Source: RBG-13-51-18 sp050014095 (lineage in GTDB: Bacteria > Chloroflexota > Dehalococcoidia > Dehalococcoidales > RBG-16-60-22). Taken from it: 64,000 bases of DNA. Positions 50,598 through 58,400 of the stretch are shown here, piece after piece. Every line of letters begins with the position of its first letter. The first letter of the stretch is position 1. The translations under genes were made by a program, and so were the position numbers. The notes under the pieces are model-generated. The model ran no database searches. It was not told the DNA's origin and saw only the letters and a program-made list of their open reading frames with translations. Location of the stretch: assembly GCA_050014095.1 (NCBI GenBank), contig JBEKDZ010000005.1, forward strand, positions 124,001 to 188,000, given 5' to 3'.

Positions 50598-51503
50598 TTA
50601 AACGATTTCCAGCATGCGGTCGACGGATGCCTTGGCTTTAAGGCGTATTGTCTCCGGCACTTTCACCACCGGCATCATCATTTCCAGCGACTCCAGAATT
50701 TTTTCGACTGTGATTTTCTTCATGTTCGGGCATATCGCCTTTTTAGAAGCCGGATAAAATTTCTTGTCCGGATTTTCCTTGTTGAGACGGTGTAAAATCT
50801 CCACCTCCGTGCCCACTATCAGCTCGGTAACGTCTGGGCGGGCGGCATAGCGTATCATGCCGCTGGTGCTTAAAGCTTCATCCGCCAGGGCGATAACCTC
50901 CGGCCGACACTCCGGGTGCACCACTACTTTAGCTTGAGGATGTTCTTTCTTTTGCTGGATGATATCTTCCGGCAGTATCTTAACATGGGTAGGACAGTAG
51001 CCGGGCCAGAGTTCCATTTTTTTACCGGTCTTTTTAGAGATAAAGTCGCCCAAATACTGGTCCGGCACGAATAAAATGTTTTTATTTTCGATGGTATTCA
51101 CTACCTTGACGCCGTTAGCTGATGTGCAACAGTAATCGGACTCGGCTTTAACGGCGGCGGTGGAGTTGATGTAGGTGACCACGGTAAAACCAGGTAGCTC
51201 TTTCTTTTTACTCCGAAGCTGCTCGGCGTTAATCATGTTAGCCATGGGGCAGCCGGCGCCGGCGTCCGGCAACAGCACGGTTTTATCTGGATTAAGAATC
51301 GAAGCCGTCTCCGCCATGAAGTGCACGCCGCAGAAGACGATAACATCGGCGTCGGTTTTAGCCGCTTTCTGGCTTAGCTCCAGTGAGTCACCGACAAAGT
51401 CCGCAATATCCTGCACCTCGCCACGCTGATAGTTGTGAGCGAGGATAACCGCGTTCTTATCTTTTTTTAGCTCCCGTATCCGTTCGATGGTGCTCTCGGT
51501 CAT
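50598..51503 (-). CDS. nadA: Quinolinate synthase
   Basis: 301 residues. Condenses iminoaspartate with dihydroxyacetone phosphate to quinolinate for NAD. A [4Fe-4S] cluster would be held by Cys in AESDYCCTSANG, VVHPECRPEV and KAICPNMKKIT. The length and AHNYQRGEVQDIAD start fit the short NadA class. NadB and NadC are not in the window. Sixth gene of the leftward operon; the Fe-S need fits the sulfur theme. Confidence 0.96.
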   Translation of the reverse strand: MTESTIERIRELKKDKNAVILAHNYQRGEVQDIADFVGDSLELSQKAAKTDADVIVFCGVHFMAETASILNPDKTVLLPDAGAGCPMANMINAEQLRSKKKELPGFTVVTYINSTAAVKAESDYCCTSANGVKVVNTIENKNILFVPDQYLGDFISKKTGKKMELWPGYCPTHVKILPEDIIQQKKEHPQAKVVVHPECRPEVIALADEALSTSGMIRYAARPDVTELIVGTEVEILHRLNKENPDKKFYPASKKAICPNMKKITVEKILESLEMMMPVVKVPETIRLKAKASVDRMLEIV

Positions 51504-51529
51504 ATCTTTATTTTACTCTAAAGGCGAGA

Positions 51530-52360
51530 TTATTCACAGATTATTCTGGCCGCGCCGGAGTAAATTTTCATGCCGGCCACTTTAGTAATCCTCACGTCCA
51601 TATCCGTATTTGTCTTCGTGCCTTTATCCCGCACAAAGCCGATGATGGTGAGACCGCACTTTTTCCCTATTTCCAGTCCTCTATCGGTTACGGCGGTCTT
51701 GGTGGCGACTATCGGGATGCCGCAGCGGCAAATTTTGGTGACCATTTCCGAAGCCATACGGCCGGTGGAGACGAGAAACGTCTTGCTGAAATCGACTTTA
51801 TGTAGCAAGGCGTAGCCGATGATTTTATCCAGCGTATTGTGCCGTCCAATGTCCTCGACCAGACAAATCGGCTCGGATTTAGCGGAAAAGAGTCCGGCAG
51901 CATGGACGCCCTCCGTCGTTACATAGAGCTCGGCGTTTTTAAAAAGCCGATTCATCGCAGAGAATATAGCCCGCTTGCCAATTACTATTCCTGTTTTTAT
52001 TTCAGGCAGGCTGGATTCTCCAAAATAGGCCGACCTGCCGCCGCCGGAAACGATACGGAAGTTGGTCTTCCCCGTGCCGGTTAACGCCTTTCGGCTGTCT
52101 TTTAAGGTTACTTGAGCCGTGTTGTTTTGAATTTCCAGCGATTCCAATTCGTCCGGGCTATTGATGAATCCCTGACCGAAAAGATAACCTAGCGCAAATT
52201 CTTTCTCGAAGGTCGGGGTGATGGAGGCGGTGACCAGGTGCTTGCCATTAACGTAGATGGGCAGCTCCTGCTCGATGACAACGCCGACCCGCACTGGTGC
52301 TAACTGCCCGTTGGCAAGCTTCCAGCAGCCCATTTTTCTTGATGTTTTTAAGCTAGTCAT
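51530..52360 (-). CDS. fdhD: FdhD-like sulfurtransferase, paralog A
   Basis: 276 residues. FdhD passes sulfur from a cysteine desulfurase to the metal of formate dehydrogenase. Family motifs are present: TEGVHAAGLFS, VEDIGRHNTLDKIIGYAL and STGRMASEMV. The usual CxxC pair (normally in an SGCGxCG-type loop) is absent; the corresponding place reads VSGGGRSAYFG. Start taken at ATG 52360, one base after the paralog B stop. The longer frame to 52393 would overlap that gene. Co-transcribed in the operon. Confidence 0.85.
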   Translation of the reverse strand: MTSLKTSRKMGCWKLANGQLAPVRVGVVIEQELPIYVNGKHLVTASITPTFEKEFALGYLFGQGFINSPDELESLEIQNNTAQVTLKDSRKALTGTGKTNFRIVSGGGRSAYFGESSLPEIKTGIVIGKRAIFSAMNRLFKNAELYVTTEGVHAAGLFSAKSEPICLVEDIGRHNTLDKIIGYALLHKVDFSKTFLVSTGRMASEMVTKICRCGIPIVATKTAVTDRGLEIGKKCGLTIIGFVRDKGTKTNTDMDVRITKVAGMKIYSGAARIICE

Positions 52361-52361
52361 C

Positions 52362-53063
52362 TTATCCGATTCTCTCCGGGTGACTGTATACAATCATACT
52401 TTTACCCCGCACCAGCCCGGCGATGGTTATCCCCGCTTTCTCGGCGATTTCAACCGCCAGGGTAGTCGGCACGCCCTTGGTGGCGATAACCGGGATGTTT
52501 ACATTACGGCATTTTATTAACATTTCAGAAGGTTGCCTGCCGGTGGAAGCCGCCAGGGTCTTACTGAAATCAACATCGTGCAGCAAACCGTAGCCGATTA
52601 CTTTATCCAGGGCGTTATGCCGTCCCAGGTCTTCGGCGATGCAGATGGTCTCGCTGCCGTTAAGAAACAAGCCGGCGGAATGCACGGCTTCTGTCTCCGA
52701 GAATATTTCGGATTGCAGGATAGCTTTAACGCAGCGAAAAATGTCGCCGGTTTTTACTTTGAGGTCGGAAATAACCTTGTGATGGACTGGGTTTCTCCTG
52801 TTTTTTCCCGCCAGAGTAACCTCGGCGGTATTGTTTTTAATAGTCAAAGACTTTATATCCCTGACGCTGTAGATTACTCCCTGCGCGTACAGGTGACCGT
52901 AGACATATTCTCTTTCCAGCGTCGCTAGAATCATCGCCGTGGCATAATGTTTACCGTCAATGCGGATGGTCAGGGCGGTTTCTTTAACGATTCTTTCGAC
53001 GGCGGTTTTACACCCACCGTCGACGCGGGTATATTCAACTTTCTCCAGGATTTTACTATCCAT
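52362..53063 (-). CDS. FdhD-like sulfurtransferase, paralog B
   Basis: 233 residues, shorter than paralog A. Keeps ETEAVHSAGLFLNG, AEDLGRHNALDKVIGYGLL and STGRQPSEML, so it folds like FdhD. It also lacks a recognisable CxxC and has an extra Cys in RCVKAIL. It lies directly between the MOSC gene (1-bp gap) and paralog A (1-bp gap). The pair may form a heterodimer or serve different enzymes. Inferred, not shown. Confidence 0.82.
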   Translation of the reverse strand: MDSKILEKVEYTRVDGGCKTAVERIVKETALTIRIDGKHYATAMILATLEREYVYGHLYAQGVIYSVRDIKSLTIKNNTAEVTLAGKNRRNPVHHKVISDLKVKTGDIFRCVKAILQSEIFSETEAVHSAGLFLNGSETICIAEDLGRHNALDKVIGYGLLHDVDFSKTLAASTGRQPSEMLIKCRNVNIPVIATKGVPTTLAVEIAEKAGITIAGLVRGKSMIVYSHPERIG

Positions 53064-53064
53064 C

Positions 53065-53514
53065 TTATTTCTTTTTATCGTCTACCTTGATAGTATCGCC
53101 GGCTTTGACGCGCCCACCGCGAATGACCCTGGCGAATATCCCTTCCCTCGGCATAATGCAGTCGCCCACCTGCTGGCGGATGGCGCAGGCGGCGTGGCAC
53201 TCTTTGCCTATCTGGGTCATTTCCAGTATCACCTCTTTACCGGCATTCAATCTTGTACCAAGAGGCAGGGAGGACAGGTCGATATCTTTAGTGGTGATAT
53301 TTTCTGCAAAATCTCCCGGCTGTAAAAATTCGAAGCCTTTATTACGCATCTTATCGATGCTCTCTATCGCCAGCAGGCTTACCTGGCGGTGCGTAGCACA
53401 ATCGGCATGAGCATCGCCGACCACGCCGTAATCCTCTTTAACGACTATTTCAGCAACGGGCGTTTTACTGGTGCCCTTCTTTTCGCTCTGGCAAACGGCG
53501 ATTATCGAAGCCAT
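53065..53514 (-). CDS. MOSC-domain protein
   Basis: 149 residues, stand-alone MOSC (molybdenum-cofactor sulfurase C-terminal) domain. Shows GVVGDAHADCATHRQVSLL with the characteristic His/Arg and a Cys, GDFAENITT and GKECHAACAIRQQVGDCIMPREGIF. MOSC proteins bind pterin-bound Mo/W and handle terminal sulfur. The Cys in HAACAI is the likely persulfide carrier. Three bp after mnmA; followed by the two FdhD genes, so the three probably act on the same metal cofactor. Confidence 0.9.
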   Translation of the reverse strand: MASIIAVCQSEKKGTSKTPVAEIVVKEDYGVVGDAHADCATHRQVSLLAIESIDKMRNKGFEFLQPGDFAENITTKDIDLSSLPLGTRLNAGKEVILEMTQIGKECHAACAIRQQVGDCIMPREGIFARVIRGGRVKAGDTIKVDDKKK

Positions 53515-53517
53515 AAT

Positions 53518-54564
53518 TTACCTTCCTTGTCTGATTATTCTGCCGCCGCCGATGATGGTATCACCATCGTAAAATACCACTGCCTGTCCTGGCGTGATAG
53601 CCATCTGCGGCTCGTTGAATTTTACATGAACATGTGTTTCATCCAGCGGACTGACGATAGCATCGGCTTCCGCGTGGCGGTATCTGACCCTGGCTTTGAC
53701 CTTGATGGGTTTTTCCGGCATGGATATAGCTACCCAGTTCAGGTTATCAGCTACCAACTCGCTGGCATAGGTCTGCTCTTTAGTGCCAACGATGATGGCG
53801 TTCCTCTCCGGATCGATGGCGGTTACATATAGCGGACCGGCGGCAGTAATGCCTAATCCCTTGCGCTGGCCGACGGTATAGAACATAATGCCTTGATGCT
53901 GTCCCAATTCATTCCCCTGCCGGTCGATTATCGGTCCTGGTTTTATTTCTCCCGAGAGATGGTTCTTTAAAAATAGGGCATGGTCATTATCCGTCACGAA
54001 GCATATTTCCTGGCTTTCTGGTCTTGCCATGACGGGAAGCCCTAGTTTACGAGCAGTTTGCTTAACCTTCGCCTTAGTCAGTTTGCCAACAGGAAAAAGT
54101 GTGTGCTCCAACTGCTCCTGAGTCAGTTGGCAGAGAAAGTAACTTTGGTCTTTTTGTTTATCCTTTCCCTTTTTCAGGAGATATCTACCATGATTGCCTT
54201 TTTCGGTTTTGGCATAATGACCGGTAGCAAAAGAATCAGCCCCCAGCCCTTTCGCCCTTTCCCACAATATACCAAATTTTATATGCCTGTTGCACAGGAT
54301 GCAGGGATTCGGTGTGTAGCCATGACTATATTCCCGGCAAAAATCGTCTATAATAGTACGCCTAAAAATATCCTGTAAATCTATAACATGATGAGGAATT
54401 CCCAGTTTTTCAGCTACCTTCTGCGCATCCGCAACAGCATTACGACTGCTTGCACTATCGGTCAATTGCATGGTTATGCCGATAACATCATGTCCCTCTC
54501 GTTTAAGTAAAGCGGCGGCTACGGAAGAATCGACGCCGCCGCTCATAGCTACGGCTATTTTCAT
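53518..54564 (-). CDS. mnmA: tRNA 2-thiouridylase
   Basis: 348 residues. Adds sulfur to U34 of tRNAs for Lys, Glu and Gln. PP-loop AMSGGVDSSVAA, the catalytic Cys in NPCILCNRHIKFG and its partner in ESQEICFVTD are all in place. GQHQGIMFYTVGQRKGLGI is a typical MnmA stretch. It needs persulfide sulfur from a desulfurase not found here. Second gene of the operon; cysE ends 24 bp upstream. Confidence 0.97.
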   Translation of the reverse strand: MKIAVAMSGGVDSSVAAALLKREGHDVIGITMQLTDSASSRNAVADAQKVAEKLGIPHHVIDLQDIFRRTIIDDFCREYSHGYTPNPCILCNRHIKFGILWERAKGLGADSFATGHYAKTEKGNHGRYLLKKGKDKQKDQSYFLCQLTQEQLEHTLFPVGKLTKAKVKQTARKLGLPVMARPESQEICFVTDNDHALFLKNHLSGEIKPGPIIDRQGNELGQHQGIMFYTVGQRKGLGITAAGPLYVTAIDPERNAIIVGTKEQTYASELVADNLNWVAISMPEKPIKVKARVRYRHAEADAIVSPLDETHVHVKFNEPQMAITPGQAVVFYDGDTIIGGGRIIRQGR

Positions 54565-54588
54565 AGTTGAAAAATATCCTACCAGATA

Positions 54589-55305
54589 CTAGATTCCGCC
54601 GCCCTGGGAAAAATCCTTCGCCATCTTTTCTATTTGCTTTTGTAGTTCATCAGGCGTAGTGGATATACCGCTCAAGCTTTCTAGCTTTTTGAGGCGTTCG
54701 TCGAGCTGGTAATGGTCTTTGAGTACCAGCTTAAGCGCCTCGGCAACGGGGTCGGGCAGCTTGCCATGTTCGAGGTCCATGACTGGCTTTTCACGCTTGG
54801 TAACTACCCTGCCGGGAATACCCACCACCGTTACCCCCGGCGGCACCGACCTTATCACCACGGAGCTGGCACCGACCCTGACGCCGTCGCCAATAGTGAT
54901 GGGACCTAAAGCGATCGAGCCGCTGCCCATCTCAACGCTATTACCGAGTGTAGGATGGCGCTTCTTTTTCTCCATCGTCGTCCCGCCCAGCACCACTCCC
55001 TGGTAGAGCAAAGCATCGTCACCGATTTCTGCCGTCTCCCCGATGACTACACCGGAGCCGTGGTCGATAAAACACCGTCTGCCTATTTTCGCCCCGGGGT
55101 GTATCTCGATGCCGGTAAAAAAGCGGGTAACGTTAGAAAAGAAACGCGCCGGCAGCTTAAGGTGGTGCGTCCAGAGAAAATGATTGACGCGATGCGCCCA
55201 GATAGCATGTAGGCCGGAATAGCATAAAAGGATTTCCAGCGTGCTGCGCGCCGCCGGGTCTTTAGCGAAGACGGTTTTAATATCCTCTCTTATCGTTTTA
55301 AACAT
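54589..55305 (-). CDS. cysE: Serine O-acetyltransferase
   Basis: 238 residues. Makes O-acetylserine, the precursor of cysteine. N-terminal helical domain HAIWAHRVNHFLW, then the left-handed beta-helix of hexapeptide repeats (IEIHPGAKIGRRCFIDHGSGVVIGETAEIGD, split; the His-Asp pair in FIDHGSG is catalytic). The C-terminus is longer than in many forms (a coiled segment, about 195-238). First gene of an eight-gene leftward operon that later deals with sulfur carriers. Confidence 0.95.
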   Translation of the reverse strand: MFKTIREDIKTVFAKDPAARSTLEILLCYSGLHAIWAHRVNHFLWTHHLKLPARFFSNVTRFFTGIEIHPGAKIGRRCFIDHGSGVVIGETAEIGDDALLYQGVVLGGTTMEKKKRHPTLGNSVEMGSGSIALGPITIGDGVRVGASSVVIRSVPPGVTVVGIPGRVVTKREKPVMDLEHGKLPDPVAEALKLVLKDHYQLDERLKKLESLSGISTTPDELQKQIEKMAKDFSQGGGI

Positions 55306-55686
55306 TTAAAAGCTTCCTTTATACACTAGCCGGGAGAAACGTTATCTAACCTCTTACTTTAATTATACTCTATTTCTCAAGGGGATAAAGGAGATAGTTG
55401 ACTAAAATAGTAAACAATTAAATTCTAACAATAATGACCGTAGCTGTCAATCTGGTTTCGTTCGTTTTTATAGTTCAAGTGACCTCACCCCCTATCCCCG
55501 GAAGAAATCCTTCTCTAATCTCCCTTTACGAAAGGGAGACGTTGTCATCTTTTTATTCAATCACTTGTCCCTCTTTCGTAAAGAGGGAGAAAGGGAGATT
55601 TTGTTTACTGCACCCCTCTTAGACGCCCTGTTCGGGGAGGGGGTTTAATTTTGAAGTATGCCCGTTTATTGTGTAGAATTAAGCCG
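55306..55686. other. Gap between the sulfur operon and selA, with a repeat
   Basis: 380 bp between divergent operons. AT-rich near cysE, then an inverted-repeat element of family C (55518-55603). No gene is seen; a TTG-started extension of selA reaches to 55651 only. Confidence 0.5.
55518..55603. repeat. Dispersed hairpin repeat, family C copy 1
   Basis: ATCTCCCTTT...AAAGGGAGACG, a GTTGTCAT centre, then GTCCCTCTTT...AAAGAGGGA and AAAGGGAGATTTTG. The same arrangement occurs at 63535-63645 with a longer first half. Confidence 0.75.
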
Positions 55687-57048
55687 ATGGAGACGGAACT
55701 GCGGAACCTGCCAAGCGTCGATAAAGTGCTGACTGATGCACGGTTCGCCCGTTCGACCAAGAGCTATCCTCATGAGCTTCTGGTTGATATTGTCCGGCAA
55801 CAACTGGAGCAGGAACGGCAGTCTATCATGTCCGGTAAGACACGCGCCTCCCTCGAAGAAATAGTTGCCGCAATACTAGACCGACTTGAAGCTATTACCA
55901 AGCCGAGTCTGCGCCGCGTGATTAATGCTTCTGGCGTGATTCTGCACACCAATCTCGGGCGCGCTCCTTTGAGTGAGGAAGCTCTGGCGGCTATGGAAGA
56001 TGCGAGCCGTGGCTATGCTAACCTGGAGTTCGATTTGATAAGTGGTGAACGGGGGTCACGCCATGTCCATGTCGAAAGCCTTTTATGCCAGCTAACTGGC
56101 GCCGAAGCGGCACTGGTCGTCAATAACAACGCCGCGGCGGTGCTTTTAGGGCTTACGGCTTTAGCCAAGCGTAAAGAGGTCATCGTTTCCCGCGGTCAGG
56201 CGGTGGAGATAGGCGGTGGCTTCCGTATCCCGGATGTTATGCGCCAGAGCGGCGCCAAGCTTGTCGAGGTTGGGACGACCAACCGTACCTATGCCCGCGA
56301 TTTTGAAGAAGCGATAAGCCCGGCGACAGTGGCTTTAATGCGCGTGCATTCCAGCAATTTCAGGTTGGTAGGCTTTACCAGTGAAGTCTCGCTAGAGGAG
56401 ATGGTGTCCATCGGCAAGAAACACGACCTGCTCGTACTGGATGACCTCGGCAGCGGGAGCTTGCTGGATACCACCATTTTCGGACTGGCTCCGGAGCCGA
56501 TGGTACAGCAGAGCGTAAAAGCGGGCGCCTCGCTCACGTTTTTCTCCGGCGATAAGCTACTCGGTGGTCCGCAGGCAGGCATTATCATCGGCGAAAAGCA
56601 ATATGTTGATAAACTTAAGCGGCATCCCCTGGCGCGGGCGCTGCGTATCGATAAAACAAGACTGGCCGGACTGGTGGTGACTCTGCTGCATTATCTCAAA
56701 GAGGAAGCGGTCTTAAAAATCCCCGTCTGGCGGATGATTGCCGCGCCGCTGAAAGAAGTGGAAAAACGCGCTGGTCGTTTGGCAAAGGCTTATGTCGACG
56801 CAAGAGTGATTGATGGGGAGACGATGGTGGGGGGCGGCAGCTTACCCGGCGGCAGTCTCCCAACCAGGCTGGTGGCTATCGGCGGCGGCAGTAAAAAGAT
56901 ACAAGAAATCAGCCGCAAGCTGCGCCTTGCTAAGGTGCCCATTATCGGGCGTATTGATAAAGACCAACTTCTCCTCGACCCCCGCACCGTGCTACCGGAA
57001 GAGGATGAAATCGTTATCAAAGCGCTTTCCAATATAGGCTATAAGTAA
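55687..57048 (+). CDS. selA: L-seryl-tRNA(Sec) selenium transferase
   Basis: 453 residues. Converts Ser-tRNA(Sec) to Sec-tRNA(Sec) with selenophosphate and PLP. The PLP Lys is at about 290 in FSGDKLLGGPQAG. TNLGRAPLSEEALAAM, and VNNNAAAVLLGL are typical. Start at ATG 55687 matches the family N-terminus (METELRNLPSVDKVL); an upstream TTG at 55651 is rejected. The AICAR transformylase and selB genes follow on the same strand (27 and 149 bp). With selB and selC nearby, only selD is missing. Confidence 0.96.
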   Translation: METELRNLPSVDKVLTDARFARSTKSYPHELLVDIVRQQLEQERQSIMSGKTRASLEEIVAAILDRLEAITKPSLRRVINASGVILHTNLGRAPLSEEALAAMEDASRGYANLEFDLISGERGSRHVHVESLLCQLTGAEAALVVNNNAAAVLLGLTALAKRKEVIVSRGQAVEIGGGFRIPDVMRQSGAKLVEVGTTNRTYARDFEEAISPATVALMRVHSSNFRLVGFTSEVSLEEMVSIGKKHDLLVLDDLGSGSLLDTTIFGLAPEPMVQQSVKAGASLTFFSGDKLLGGPQAGIIIGEKQYVDKLKRHPLARALRIDKTRLAGLVVTLLHYLKEEAVLKIPVWRMIAAPLKEVEKRAGRLAKAYVDARVIDGETMVGGGSLPGGSLPTRLVAIGGGSKKIQEISRKLRLAKVPIIGRIDKDQLLLDPRTVLPEEDEIVIKALSNIGYK

Positions 57049-57075
57049 AAACAAAGGAAAAACAGGAGTTTTTAC

Positions 57076-58251
57076 ATGAGTGAAAAAGAGATTATCTTAC
57101 GCTACGGCTATAATCCCCACCAGAAACCCGCCCGGATATTCGCTAAAAAGGGCGTTTTACCTTTCAACGTGCTTAACGGCGTGCCGGGCTATATCAATAT
57201 GCTGGACGCTTTGAACTCCTGGCAGCTGGTGAAAGAGCTAAAACAGGTGCTTAAGCTGCCGGCGGCGGCATCCTTTAAGCATGTCAGTCCTGCCGGTGCG
57301 GCGGTCGGCATACCCCTTACCGATACGCTCAAGAAGGCCTATTTTGTGGAAGGTATGGCGGAGTCGTCGTTAATGGCGGCTTATGCCCGGGCGCGCGGGG
57401 CTGACCGTGTTTCTTCTTACGGCGACTTCGTGGCTTTGAGTGATACGGTGGATGTTCCTACCGCCAAGCTGATTTACCGTGAGGTCTCTGATGGCGTTAT
57501 CTCCCCGGGGTATGAAAAAGGGGCGTTGGATATCCTTAAAGCCAAGAAAAGCGGCAAGTACCTTATGATTGAGATGGATGCCGATTACCAGCCTGAAGAA
57601 ACGGAGACGCGCGAGGTCTTCGGTATCCAATTCGAGCAGAAGCGTAATAACGCCGTCGTCACGGCTGATATGTTGAAGAATATCGTCACGAAAAAGAAGG
57701 ACTTCCCAACTGATGCCGTACGTGACCTTATCCTCTGCACCACCGCTATTAAGTATACGCAGTCCAACACCATCGGCTTCGCCGTGGACGGGCAAGCTAT
57801 CGGCATCGGGGCGGGGCAGCAATCGCGCATTCACTGCACGCGCCTGGCGGCGGAAAAGGCTGACCGCTGGTTCCTGCGCCAGCATCCCGCCGTCCTGGGG
57901 ATTAAGTGGCGTGACGGCGTCTCACGCGCTGACCGCAATAACGCTATCGATTTATACTTGCAGGAAAAACTGAACAAATTTGAAAAAGAGACCATGAAGT
58001 CCGCCATGGAAAAAGTGCCGCCGCAGCTTACCTGGGAGCAGAAGCGCGACTGGCTCAAGAAGCTCAAGGGCGTCTCCCTTTCCTCCGACGGCATGATACC
58101 CTTCCGCGATACCATCGACCGCGCGTATGAAAGCGGCGTGGCTTACGTGGTGCAGCCCGGCGGCTCCATACGCGATGAGGACGTTATCAAAGCCTGCAAC
58201 GACTATGGTATGGTGATGGCTTTTTCCGGCGTCAGGCTTTTCCACCATTAA
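57076..58251 (+). CDS. Stand-alone AICAR transformylase
   Basis: 391 residues, the formyltransferase domain of PurH without the IMP cyclohydrolase domain. It begins LRYGYNPHQKPARIF and has SFKHVSPAGAAVG (the AICAR Lys-His motif) and IGIGAGQQSRIHCTRLA. It catalyses AICAR to FAICAR with 10-formyl-THF. The usual bifunctional PurH is about 520 aa; here the IMPCH step must be elsewhere. It sits between selA and selB, 27 bp after selA. A family B repeat follows before selB. Confidence 0.92.
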   Translation: MSEKEIILRYGYNPHQKPARIFAKKGVLPFNVLNGVPGYINMLDALNSWQLVKELKQVLKLPAAASFKHVSPAGAAVGIPLTDTLKKAYFVEGMAESSLMAAYARARGADRVSSYGDFVALSDTVDVPTAKLIYREVSDGVISPGYEKGALDILKAKKSGKYLMIEMDADYQPEETETREVFGIQFEQKRNNAVVTADMLKNIVTKKKDFPTDAVRDLILCTTAIKYTQSNTIGFAVDGQAIGIGAGQQSRIHCTRLAAEKADRWFLRQHPAVLGIKWRDGVSRADRNNAIDLYLQEKLNKFEKETMKSAMEKVPPQLTWEQKRDWLKKLKGVSLSSDGMIPFRDTIDRAYESGVAYVVQPGGSIRDEDVIKACNDYGMVMAFSGVRLFHH

Positions 58252-58295
58252 AAAAGTTTACAGTTGACAGTTTTCAGTTAACGGTTTGGAGGGTA

Positions 58296-58390
58296 GGAGG
58301 GGAAAAGGGAACAGCCCGCCAAGAGGGGCGCTAGCCCCTCTTAGTATATTTCCCCCTTCCTTTCGTAAAGGAAGGGGGTCAGGGGGATAG
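58296..58390. repeat. Dispersed double-hairpin repeat, family B copy 2
   Basis: Same two-hairpin pattern as 11741-11832: AAGAGGGGC/GCCCCTCTT, then CCCCCTTCCTTT/AAAGGAAGGGGG. It ends 10 bp before the selB start, so any transcript from selA-purH to selB would carry it in the intercistronic leader. Confidence 0.85.
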
Positions 58391-58400
58391 ATTACTAGAG

